Source of the DNA: Solanum dulcamara
Taxonomy: Eukaryota > Streptophyta > Magnoliopsida > Solanales > Solanaceae
DNA: 64,000 nucleotides
Direction: 5' to 3'
Assembly (NCBI RefSeq): GCF_947179165.1
Contig: NC_077237.1
Location: 86,342,341 to 86,406,340 of the forward strand
A model generated the notes under the pieces. The model saw only the letters and a list, made by a program, of their open reading frames with translations, was not told the DNA's origin and ran no database searches. Numbering within the stretch: the stretch's first letter is position 1; each line of letters opens with the position of its first letter. A program made the position numbers and the translations under genes. Of the stretch, positions 54,021 to 64,000 are shown piece by piece.

Positions 54021-57000
54021 ATGTATGATAGTTCTCTCTTTGGTCTCTTGCAAATGCTATATGAGACACTAAAGAACGAGGCGAAATTCCTATCAAATGT
54101 TGGCAATCAAATCCAAGATATTCGAGGTGAAATAAATCGAATACAATGTTTCTTGCAAGATGCAGATGCTAAAAAAACAGAATATGAGACAGTTAGAAAC
54201 TGGATAGCAGATATTAGAGAAGTTGCTTATGATGTGGAGAATATTCTTGAGAAATATAGGCATAAGATTACATTGAGGAAGGATCGATCGTTATGGAAGG
54301 AGAATAAAACTCTACATAACATAGGGATGGAAACAAAAGATGTTATATCAAGAATTGATAACATAAAAAGGTGTATGCAAACTTATGTTGATACTGGAAT
54401 AAGAGCTATATGTCAAGGAGAGTCCTCAGTAGAGAAAAACCAATGGTTAACGAGATCTTACTCTCATCTTGTAGACGAAGATTTCGTTGGATTAGTACAA
54501 GAGGTGAATAAGTTGGTTGTTGAGTTGATCAATGAAGAAAATGATGAGTTTCATGTAGTTTTTGCTATATGTGGAATGGGAGGTCTAGGTAAAACAACAC
54601 TTGCACGAAAGGCATATCGTCATGTTGATGTACAAAATCATTTTCAAGGTTTTGCTTGGGCTAGTATATCGAAACAATGGCAAGCAAGAGATGTGCTGCA
54701 GAGTATACTCACAAAACTTGAACCTGAAAACAGGATGCGGATTAACATGATGATGGATGATGAGCTTGTTAAGGCACTTTACAATATTCAGCAGAGGAAA
54801 AAATGCCTGATTGTGTTGGATGATATTTGGTCAACAAATTTTTGGAATAGTGTAAAACATGCTTTTCCTAAGGGGAAAGAGAGTAGAAGCAAGATTTTGC
54901 TGACAACGCGCAAGAAGGACGTGTGTACACACATAGATCCAACTTGTTTCCTGTTTGAACCAAGATGTTTGGATGCTGAGGAGAGTTGGAAGTTACTTCA
55001 TAAGAAAGCATTCCCCAGAATAAACACTCCAGGTAATTTATCTTCAATTCAATGAACTCTGATTTAAATAATTTGCTCAAATAGGTGTTAAAATCCAAGA
55101 AGTTTAGTATCAACAAGCAACTAAAGAAGCCAAGACAATCACAAAAGGAAATAAGATTATATGAATTGGCATAATACATAATAGATAAACAGACATTGAA
55201 CTTGCCTCAGTTAGCAAGTAAGCACTCTAGTTTTAAGAGTACACGTCTAGACACCTCAACTTGGTCTCAACTCTCAACTAAACACTCCAGCTCATCCCAG
55301 TTATATCTCGTGGACACCTGATGCTGAGGTGGTGTAAATTTTAGAGGTGATCTGGATGATCATTTTGCAACTTGGAGTGTTCAATTGATATAGTGAAGAC
55401 GAGTTGAGGTGTCTAGATGTTTATAATGAGAGTTTGAGTGCTTACTTGCTAGCTGACGTCAAGTTTGAGTGTTTGTTTGTGTGTTATGCGTTCAATTTTC
55501 TAAATGCACAAAACTTGGAGGTATTGCTTATTGAAGATATATTTATAACATATTGCTACTCAGAGCGAAATGAAAATTCTCTCTTGTTTTTGTGTAGATT
55601 TAAATATTGATTTGGAGTTGGAGAGGCTTGGAAAGAAAATGGTCAGTAAATGTGGAGGCTTGCCTTTAGCCATTATTGTGCTTGCTGGACTTTTAGCTAG
55701 AAGGCTTAAAATCGATGAGTGGAGAAGGACGTGCCAAAACCTTAACTTACACATGAGTGGTGAAAGTTTTGAACAAGATGGAGGAATTCATGGTGTCCTA
55801 GCTTTAAGTTATTATGATTTACCATATCAGCTTAAGCCGTGTTTTTTGTACTTGGGCAACTTTCCTGAGGATCAAAAGATTTCTGCGCGAAGGTTGTATC
55901 AGCTATGGGCTGCTGAAGGTATGATATCATTGGAAGGTAACCAAGGAGAGGAGACAGCAATGATGGAGATAGGTGAACGTTATCTGCACGAGTTAGCTCA
56001 AAGGTACATGGTTCAAGTGCAACTAGAGGAAACAACTGGAAGGATCAAATCTTGTCGACTTCATGATCTCATGAGAGATACATGTTTGTCAAAAGCAAAG
56101 GAGGAAAACTTTCTCAAGTCAGTTTCTCCTCAGCATTTGCATCAATCGATGCACTACTCTTCTTCAGCTAAAGCAACATCAACACGTACTGTACGTAGAC
56201 TCTCTATCACAGTAGACAATGATGTTCAGAACTATTTCTCTACTGATGATAAGTCATTTCAGCATGTTAGATCAGCTTTGTTCTTTCCAAGACAGACAGG
56301 ACGCGAAGGCACAAAATATCCCCTGCCTTTATATCAAGGTCTGTGCAATAACTTCACAATGTTGAGAGTTTTGCATCTTGAGAAGTTCACTTTTGAGGAA
56401 ATTTTACCCAAAGCAATTGGTAATTTGGTGCACTTGAGATACCTGAGCTTAAGACATTCACACTTTCAAAAACTTCCATCGTCTGTAGGTAATCTTAAGT
56501 ACCTACAAACACTTGATTTGAGGGTGAATTTCTTCTCGTACTTAACTTTACCGAATACTATACAGAAGCTGCAAAACATGAGGAATTTGTATCTTCCCCC
56601 TTCTCATCTAAACACATATAAGTTGGAATTGAGTCCTTTAAGACACTTGGAAATACTGAAGAACTTTGATACACAAGTTTCTCCTTTTCGAGATCTCTTC
56701 AAGCTAACAAAACTTCAGAAACTAGCAGCCGTTCTCTCACTGGACTCAGACGAAATGGAAGAGGTCATCACACACCTCACCCTCAGATCAGGGAGACTCA
56801 GGGAAACATCTTTCCGCATTTTCTACAGATTTCATTCAGAAAAAGAGTTAAACATTCTGAAACTACTGTTAGGTTGTCATCATCTCCGCAAGTTAGATTT
56901 AGTCGGATATATCATTAAGTTACCAGAACACCACTCCTTTTCACAAAGCCTCACTAAGTTAACCTTGAGAAAAAGTGGACTTGAAGAAGACCCTATGGTT

Positions 57001-57596
57001 ATTCTTCAGAAGCTGCCTAAACTATTTACCTTGTCATTACGTGGAAACGCGTTCATTGGTAAGGAAATGTGTTGTTCTCCACAAGGGTTTCCACTCCTCA
57101 AAACTCTTAAACTCCAGGGGCTACCAAATTTAGAAAGCTGGAGGGTGGAGACAGGGGCACTGCCCAATCTAGCTCATCTAGAAATCGACGAATGCAGGAA
57201 ATTGGAGATGGTTCCTGATGGATTGCTATATCTAACTAAAATAAAGGAGATAATGATTTTAAACATGCCAGACACCTTCCAAAACAGGCTTCAAGAGGTT
57301 CAAGGAGATGACTTTAACAAAGTTCAGTTCAGGAAAAATTTCGGCACAAAGAAGTATTCAAAGATCAAATTCAAAATGCAAATATCAGGTACTCTGCAAT
57401 CCATTTTTTTTTCACTAAAATACTTAAAATAGCGTACTATAAGAATTGTATCATACCTTTTTCTTTGAGACTACGCGTCTGTATCTCAATAATTGATATA
57501 TACATAACTTATTTTTCATGTTCAGGACCAATGTTTGGTGGATTATTGCAGACCATTTGTCCATCAACAGTACCAAAGGAATGGAAGAAGCTATAA
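54021..57596 (+). CDS. CC-NBS-LRR resistance protein (RPP13/RPP8-like), 3 exons
   Basis: Intracellular immune receptor, 957 aa by my splice model: 54021-55032, 55598-57388 and 57526-57596 (all GT..AG, phases agree). The coiled-coil region, residues 1-160, has an EDVID-like motif (IREVAYDVENILEKY). NB-ARC: P-loop GMGGLGKTTLAR (185-196), kinase-2 KKCLIVLDDIW (260-270), RNBS-B KILLTTRKKDV, then across intron 1 the GLPL motif KCGGLPLAI, RNBS-D CFLYLGNFPEDQKI, and the MHD motif as RLHDLMRD. Leucine-rich repeats run from about LRVLHLEKF to the C-terminus (HLRYLSLRH, LQTLDLR, LPKLFTLSLRGN, FPLLKTLKLQGLPNL). The short last exon ends PKEWKKL. Intron 1 (565 bp) splits NB-ARC between RNBS-C and GLPL and holds a MITE. 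No stops or frameshifts in the exons, so it is probably functional. The recognised pathogen is unknown. An alternative end inside intron 2 (57432) is less likely. Confidence 0.93.
55199..55466. mobile_element. MITE in CNL intron 1
   Basis: Inverted termini of about 60 bases: TTAGCAAGTAAGCACTC and GTCTAGACACCTCAACT on the left match AGTTGAGGTGTCTAGA and GAGTGCTTACTTGCTAGC on the right. No clear target duplication or coding. Confidence 0.8.
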
Positions 57597-57887
57597 GAAC
57601 TCACGGGGAAGATATCATCTAAAAGGTTCGTAAAAAGGACACTCGTAAACTTGTCAATTCATTCATCATAAAGCACTAAAACTGTATTTACTTCATCCTA
57701 AAAACTTCGCGGTTACCTATCCATACTGTGTACAATCTTCTGCGCAAAACATGCTTAGCTAGTTTCAACAAATGCATGTTTCATGGAACTGATGTATACT
57801 ACCACAAAAACAATAATGACTGCTTACATTAGTTGTAATCGAAATTTGTGTTTCTGTTAAAAGTGATATGATCAGATAGAAAACTAT

Positions 57888-58400
57888 TTGGACTCACAAC
57901 AACAACAACATACCCAAAGTAGTCGCATAATGTGGGGTCTGCGGAGGGTAGAAGTGTACGCAGACCTTACTCCCAGAGATAGGGAGTCTGTTTCTGATAG
58001 ACACTCGACTCAAGGAAAAACAGTCCAAAGCAAACCAGATAAAGAAGTAACGAAAGTCTTGTTAGGATCAAGCGCTTACCATTATGCCAAAAGTTATAGC
58101 TGATAGCAAATGCGCAACTTTATCTCTTAACTAAGTCCACCACGCAAGCTCCACTTTCGATCATGACTCCGATCCGGGCCACCCTATCCCCTAGTAGGCC
58201 TTGCCATAGGCAGAATGTTGGTATTTCCCAACAAGTATAAGAATCAATAGATAATAACAAAACAACAAATAGTAGTAGAATGGAAACTACAAAACAACAA
58301 TACTATAATTGAGGTACAAGGAATCAACAGAAATCGAAGGACAAGAAACTATAGAAACAATAGTATGACTACTAATATGAACGGACAACACGAGACTGCC
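57888..58400 (-). mobile_element. LINE 3' end, inverted
   Basis: It starts with 'acaacaacaacaacatacc', then 'atgtggggtctgcggagggt' and 'gtacgcagaccttactcc', the reverse complement of the LINE tail. The rest to about 58400 is the 3' UTR/C-terminal region in decayed form. It lies about 290 bases after the CNL stop. Confidence 0.75.
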
Positions 58401-58511
58401 TATTATCATATTTGAACTCCTATCTTAAATATTAAAACCTTGTTTTTCCATATTTATACAAGGTATCTTTTGTCAACCAAAAGAGTTCTCCATCACAGTT
58501 TATATATGTCT

Positions 58512-58981
58512 TGTTGGGTGTTTGTCCTGACTTTCCTAGTATAATTAAATTTTCCTTTTCCTAAAAGAAAAACACAATGTCTTCATATTTGGCTAGTCCT
58601 TTTTCTTATAGGAAAAAGTTTATGACTCTATAAATAGAGGTTTATTCCTTCTAACTTGGTAGCATTCACAATGTAGTCCTAGGGGCTTTGAGCGTTTTGT
58701 GTAGGGGGAGAAACGGTGAGACACAAGTGTTACGTTAGCACTTGTGTGAACCTCTTTATATTCAGAGTGAATTGTGTGATGTTATTTCTCTTTATATTTT
58801 GTACTCTCATATTTATAGTGGATTTCTCATCTCCTCTTGTGGACATAGGTCAGTTGACCGAACCACGTTAAATGTTTGTGTCTCTTATGATATATTTCTC
58901 GTTTTTGTCTTCTTACTTGTGGTCTTTCGAGGTTTGCGTTGCTAGCTTCCGCATGACACCTAATTATTTTCATTCCTAACA
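58512..58981 (+). mobile_element. solo LTR (same family as 41055-41521)
   Basis: 470 bp from TGTTGGGTGTTTGTCCTGAC to CATTCCTAACA, with CTCTATAAATAGAGG (about 58628). Flanks are TGTCT and TGTAT, a 5-bp duplication with one mismatch. No internal region. Confidence 0.85.
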
Positions 58982-61010
58982 TGTATGAGGTAGCTTATTA
59001 TTCATGATCTTTGTTCCTCATTTAGTTATCTATATGTGGTCTCAGTTTCTTTATTCAGGTCATGCATTTGTTGATGGTTGGCCTATTATGATTTCAAGCA
59101 AGACTGAACAAAGGATGGCAAGTGGACAGTATCCTTAATTTGCTCAACTTGGAAACATTTGAAGCAAAAGATGGGAAAGTTGAAGGCCTTGCTTCTCATG
59201 TTTGCGAGGTTGTACAGTCAGGGACAGAGAATTATACCATTTATACACATGGTTAAAATTATTTTTGATGTATATATAGTAATTGAACTCTCTTTGGCCT
59301 CTTCATGTGTTTATTTTTGATATTTTGAACTAGTGAAAATTCTGACTCCGCCTCTAGGTATGATCCAGAGATTCTACCTTTGTGTACAACTGTTTGTTAG
59401 ACTATTAAGGTATTGAGTCTTGTATGATGTTTGATAGTAACAGAAAAGACCTTAGAATGGTAAAAATCTCTTTTTGTTTCGTCAATTATGATTTTCTTTA
59501 GAGCTCTCTTGTTACTACTTCTATTAGTTAGTACTATAATTGTCATTAGTTTACTCCCTCTTTTTGTGTATGATAGTGTTTGAATGTGTATACAATTCAA
59601 GAAATAATCAATAACTTTCAAACACAAACTAATATGCTTAACATACTACTGATTTTTCAACATTTCATTTTAATTAGAATATGAATTTGAATTATTCAGG
59701 GCAAAATGCAGAGTACTGAGTGTCAAATGAAAAACTAAAAACAAAACATAATACACAAATAGACATCTTATTTGACCTCAACTGACTGTTATATATCTAA
59801 TTAGAAACCATAACTTGGCCTCATTAACACCCCAACTTTAAAAATATACACATTAAAAATTTCCAATGTTAAAAAAAATAAAATCATTGTGTGTTTCAAA
59901 AGGAAATACTTGAATTTTCTTTTTATATTTTCATAAGATTACGGTTTGAATTTTTGAACCAAAGTTTTATGAAACATCTCTAAGTTGAAAGTATAAACTT
60001 GTATTTTAGATTATCTGTTTTAAGTAAATTTTAAAATATTTTAGTTATTGCAAAAATTACCTATTTTTTCAACTATTTGATGTTCAAGAATAAGAAAAAA
60101 GTATTTCGTAACTGAAGTGTTTTGCTACTGTGCGATGTTTGGACCAGTTTACTAGTTTATCATAGAAGGTGGTCATATGAGTGATTATTATTTATATATA
60201 TAATAAAGAGTATATGCACACAACTTTATTTTACATGTAATTTATTTTGAAAATATAATGCATAATCAAGTTATTATTTAATATATGTATGTTAATCAGG
60301 CCCTTGACTTAATTAAGAAGGGATATAATGATTGAAATTTATTTGACATTAATTAAAAATTTCAAATTTAAACTCGTAAAAGTAAAAAATAAAAACATTA
60401 CGTTAACAACTCACTTTCAAAAATAAGTCCTATAACGCAATAATCGAGATTTCATATTTGATTTGATAATTTTTAAAAAAAAAATAAACCAAAAAATATT
60501 TTTATTATATTACTTTTATTAATTAAAAGTCATTTAAATTTAAAAGTAAAATAAATATAATGTGAAGGTAATTTTAATAGCTCGATTAGCTATACAAAGT
60601 TTCTTCTCATTGAAAATTTGATTCCCATCTTATAATTTCCTTCTTGTTCTTTCTTTCCTTCCTTAATTTTTTTTTAAAAAAAGTAAAAATAAATATAACA
60701 CGATAAATTATCTCTTAATTTTTTAGATTTATGAACGAATAAAATTAAATAACTTATATTAGACAAATAAAAATGAAGAAAAGAGTATCATATATATAGT
60801 ACCTTCAAAAATTTTACTTAAAAAAAAATTATATAAAAATAATATAATTTTTTCGGAAAAAAATTCGAATGAACCTTAGCAAGCTCCCCTACACGTAAAT
60901 TCAAAAACTCTTACATCATGGAGCTAAACGAACGCTACAACTTCTTGAGAAGACAAAAAAAAAAGGTCCAAAAGAGTCCAAATCTTGTTTAATTTTGAGT
61001 CATAAAAGTA
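58982..61010. other. intergenic between CNL/LTR and caleosin
   Basis: No supported gene. 59330-59360 ends in 'ctgactccgcctctagg', a scrap of the CAGTGGCGG MITE; 60855-60900 resembles the MITE interior. Otherwise long AT-rich DNA. Confidence 0.5.
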
Positions 61011-61032
61011 GACACGTATGAAAGTACGTGTC
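61011..61032. promoter_or_regulatory. palindromic pair of ABRE elements upstream of caleosin
   Basis: GACACGT (61011-61017) and ACGTGTC (61026-61032) are mirror copies of the ABRE core (ACGTGTC), 259 bases before the caleosin ATG. Caleosins of the RD20/CLO3 type are induced by ABA and drought through ABREs. Function here is inferred from the motif and position. Confidence 0.6.
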
Positions 61033-61290
61033 AAAATTGGGAAAAACAAATGTCACTTGCTAGGTGTAAAGATTCATGCATGTAAATATTTCTTGTACTA
61101 TATATTATATTTTAAAAAATGCTCAAACACATGCATTGTGCCACGCACGAACTTCTTGAGCTATACATCTCTTTTAACACTTCTCTTCACATTTTTAGTT
61201 TTTAAAGTTTATTGTTGTCACACATTTGGTATTTTCATTAGTGTTTTAAGTAGGAGAGGAAATTAATTTGTTAATTTTGGTAGAGAGAAA

Positions 61291-64000
61291 ATGGCGGTTG
61301 CTGGGATTGATCGGAATGTGGCGATGTCGCCGGAGGCGCCACTTGCTCCGGTGACTATTGAAAGGAAAGTTAGGACTGACTTGGAAACTTCTATTCCAAA
61401 GCCTTGTAAGTTCATTTTTTTTTTCTTATTACATTACCTTTGTTGTATTTTGTGTGTCTTATATTTTGTTGAATCACACCTTCTTTTGGGTTCGAATTTC
61501 TAGAAGAAAAAAAAGAAATTATTGGGGGATGAGCCATGCAAGCATTGCAAGTTGGACCTACCTTCTTATAATTAAGATCTCTTCATTCAGATACATCGCG
61601 TTAATCGATGTATTCGATCGATACACCACGTAAAATTATCCAGAGAGTAGGCATAATTGGTAGGGTAAGAATATGGCAAAATAAATTGTGTATTTAGATA
61701 ACTTTTTCAATAAAAAAAGTTGAGAAATGAAACTTGCAATGCGCAAATCCGGATCCGCCGAATCGCTGAGGACGGCTTCCTTCTTTAACAAAGATCTTAA
61801 CCAAAAATTTTGGTTCGAGTTTTATAGAAATAGGGAAAATATTTTTGGGAAATGGGCCTAGCAATGCCTAAATTCACATTTTTCATGGAAAATGTTTTCA
61901 CTTATTTTCTAGTGTTTCTTAAGTAAGTAAGAAAATATTATCTCAAACAATATTTATATATTATCTAACCAAACACTATGAAAGTGAGGCGAGAGATTGA
62001 TCTCGCCAAAGATCTTGGTTTCAAGTCTCTAGGAACAGAAAAAAATTGTTGGGCGATGAGCCTGCAATGCGCAAATTAAGATAGAACAAAAAAATTGTTA
62101 AATTGTTGGAAATGGACCCTCTGATGCACAAATTCAGATTTAGTTAGGCTGGCAATACTGGGCGGGAAATCAAAGAGAATAGTTCACCCAGACCTGCAGC
62201 CAGGTTCTACCTTGTATATCAAAAAATGTAGCCTTATTAGAGTAGAGCTTCTAATTAATCTCTCATCTTATTTGAGTAGCTGAGCTTTACAAGCCTTAAC
62301 AAAGACTTGTACATTTTACTCGATTGTTTTTTTCCCGCTAGTTTTGCTCTAAGGATTATTAATATATGATGTTTAAATATATGTGTTATGTATATTCAGA
62401 TCTGGCAAGGGGATTGGTGGCTCCTGATATGGAGCACCCGCATGGAACTCCTGGTCACAGGCATCACGGCATGAGCGTTCTTCAACAGCACGTCGCGTTC
62501 TTTGATCAGGATGAGAATGGCATTATCTACCCGTGGGAAACTTACTCCGGTAATCATTCCATTTCCGCTATTTGTATTATAGGCAGTTTAATTTTAATGT
62601 AGATGATAGGTAAATAATGAGATTGAAGTTGGGAAAAGAAGAAATTGTAAGGTTACATTCTAATGTTATGTGATCACTTCAGCAATCTCTCAGATCTGTT
62701 TTTCAGCTATTGAATTCAGGGCAATTAGCGCTGTTTAGGTAGTATTACTATCTGTCTATCGCTCGTTACATTTGTGAAATATTGATTCCCAGTAGTAAGT
62801 TGGCGGAGTCGATTTTTATTATATTTAAGCTATTTAAAATGCGAGCATTCAATATCTACTATATATGCATACAAAAATAATGGCTTTCGGAGCCCGGGGA
62901 TCGGTACCCATAATTTTCGACAGAGTAAATATATATATAAAAACATATTCAAATCTCAACAAATATTAGAAGTCAACCCATAATTTAACAGTACATCGAG
63001 TTCAATACTAAAAAATTTAAACGTTGAATTCATTAAATTTAAATTTTGAACTGGTTCAAGTAGGTTAGGATCTCTGATTTATTGACCATTTCCGGAGAGA
63101 AAATGTGTCATCGGTAGCCATTCAGACTTTGACATTTTATTATGTGCAATTCGAAAAATACTAGATGTGATCAAATATCCAACATGATATGTTTAGTTCT
63201 TGTATATTTGAACTGAAAACTTCGGGTGATCCTTTTTCTTTTCCCTACTTCAAACAGGGCTTCGTCAAATTGGCTTCAATATGATAGCATCTCTCATAAT
63301 TGCCATTGTCATCAATGTTGGTTTGAGTTATCCTTCTTTGCCGGTAAGTTCCTGCTTCGAGTTATCCTACACTAATTTGCCAGAAACTTGATCTGTTCTT
63401 AGAAATATAATGTTTATAGTAAACGATCATAAAATCAGAAGAACATTGCTAATCAAAAGACACTAGAAGATGTTAATTTGTCTTCCACCAAGCAAATGTC
63501 TTATACATATTGACTTAAAGATCCATCGAAATAGGATTTTATTCCTTCTTCTTCCTCAAAATGGATCATTATATTTGTGGTTAATTTGATTAATATTGAG
63601 CTATGACCTTTGTGATGTGGGGTAAGGTATGCGTTCATCCTACCTCCCCGACCCCACATATACAGAAATAATTGGTTTCATGTATATGTGCTTTCGTTAG
63701 TGATATATATTTGATGCGACTTTGCAGGGGTGGATACCTAATCCTTTCCTCCCAATATATATTTACAATATACATAAGTGCAAGCATGGAAGTGACACCC
63801 GCACCTACGATAGAGAGGGAAGGTTAGTATACTAATTCCCTTATTATTCCCTTACAAGTGTCTATTATTTTTGACATCCTTACGATAGAGAGGGAAGGTT
63901 AGTAATACTAATTCCCTTATTATTCCCTTACAAGTCTATATTATTTTTGACATCCTTTGCAAGTCTAATTTGAACGATTTTTCCTTCTCTTATAGATTCT
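61291..64000 (+). CDS. caleosin/peroxygenase (RD20/CLO-like), 5' part; gene continues past window
   Basis: Calcium- and heme-binding lipid-droplet/ER protein with peroxygenase activity on fatty-acid hydroperoxides. Exons: 61291-61405, 62400-62549, 63258-63343, 63728-63822, and 63996 to beyond 64000; phases join correctly. The N-terminus is [20 protein letters not shown]. Exon 2 has [18 protein letters not shown], where [12 protein letters not shown] is the single EF-hand with the heme-binding His (QQHVAFF) before it. Exon 3 is the membrane-inserting segment ([17 protein letters not shown]). Exons 3-4 make the proline knot ([17 protein letters not shown]), and exon 4 ends [17 protein letters not shown]. 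Intron 1 (994 bp) carries SINE debris, and a 75-bp tandem duplication covers the exon 4 donor. The rest, with conserved Cys and kinase sites, lies outside. No defects seen. A double ABRE sits upstream. Confidence 0.93.
61500..62190 (+). mobile_element. SINE fragments in caleosin intron 1
   Basis: Three pieces of the tRNA-derived SINE body: about 61488-61560 (GGGTTCGAATTTC, TTGGGGGATGAGCC), 61735-61775 (GCAATGCGCAAATCCGGATC) and 61985-62160 (GGTTTCAAGTCTC, GTTGGGCGATGAGCC, CAAATTCAGATTTAGTTAGG). All are decayed; 61560-61695 is the palindromic repeat shared with 48633-48880. Confidence 0.55.
63806..63956 (+). repeat. 75-bp tandem duplication across the exon 4 splice donor
   Basis: Copy 1 (63806-63880) and copy 2 (63881-63956) each contain TACGATAGAGAGGGAAG|GTTAGTA. 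The first donor gives the correct reading frame into exon 5. Use of the second would read into a TAA just after the first donor. Confidence 0.9.

Noticed and set aside
57389..57432. CNL ending in the read-through frame at 57432
   Set aside because: A good donor at 57389 and an in-phase acceptor at 57525 give a better C-terminus (PKEWKKL).
59050..59240. Possible additional CNL-associated exon ('gcatttgttgatggttggcc')
   Set aside because: Frame is short with stops, lies beyond the LINE tail and solo LTR, and matches no NLR domain.
61018..61266. 82-codon ORF upstream of caleosin
   Set aside because: Overlaps the ABRE/promoter zone and has no recognisable domain.

Overview
This is nuclear DNA from a flowering plant, most likely a Solanaceae species and probably Solanum. 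The evidence is AT-rich spacer, short exons with GT..AG introns, and Solanaceae-type repeats: Au-like and other tRNA-derived SINEs, RTE-type LINE tails ending in TTG repeats, CAGTGGCGGAGCC hAT MITEs, copia and gypsy LTRs. The gene families seen (UGT74, UGT84, tyramine-acyltransferase-like GNAT, WAT1, PYL, CNL, caleosin) fit a dicot. The species assignment is inference.

Layout. 1-1016: last exon of a UGT74-type glycosyltransferase. 3052-4446 (minus): dead GNAT gene of the tyramine hydroxycinnamoyltransferase/NATA1 type, whose intron-exon boundary has been amplified into a 7-copy array. 6744-9418 (minus): broken WAT1/MtN21 transporter with a SINE in one exon. 10061-10539 (minus): intronless TCTP retropseudogene. 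16775-20153: complete five-exon acyl-CoA thioesterase (ACOT9/10-like). 21159-22619: intact single-exon UGT84-type glucosyltransferase in which the catalytic His of the QGH motif reads as Asn. 22864-23073: lone middle exon of a PYL abscisic-acid receptor. 25-27 kb: LINE and SINE debris.

26.4-43 kb is a tandem array of TIR-PP2 (TIR plus phloem-protein-2/Nictaba lectin) genes. The first unit is a truncated TIR pseudogene (27674-27841). Two complete four-exon genes follow (33910-36459, 382 aa; 39934-42978, 385 aa). The units carry different transposons: a degenerate copia element (28656-33330), a truncated Au SINE, a LINE with a nested solo LTR, a 9-bp-TSD foldback MITE and an 8-bp-TSD hAT MITE. 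Their last exons share 349 identical bases while the exon before is only about 80 percent identical, which points to recent gene conversion.

43.4-53.7 kb has no genes. It holds two copies of a roughly 0.7 kb repeat, one split by a 2.6 kb gypsy-like solo LTR with a perfect TTTTC duplication, plus SINE and LINE pieces. 54021-57596: complete CC-NBS-LRR (957 aa, three exons) with a MITE in intron 1 and a uORF just before the start. 57.9-59 kb: inverted LINE tail and a second solo LTR. 61291-64000: 5' part of a caleosin/peroxygenase gene with a palindromic ABRE pair upstream; the gene runs off the window.

Functionally this is a typical accessory region: immune receptors (TIR-PP2, CNL), small-molecule glucosylation, and ABA/stress lipid functions, with many decayed copies between them. 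All coordinates were read by eye; no alignment or search was run.
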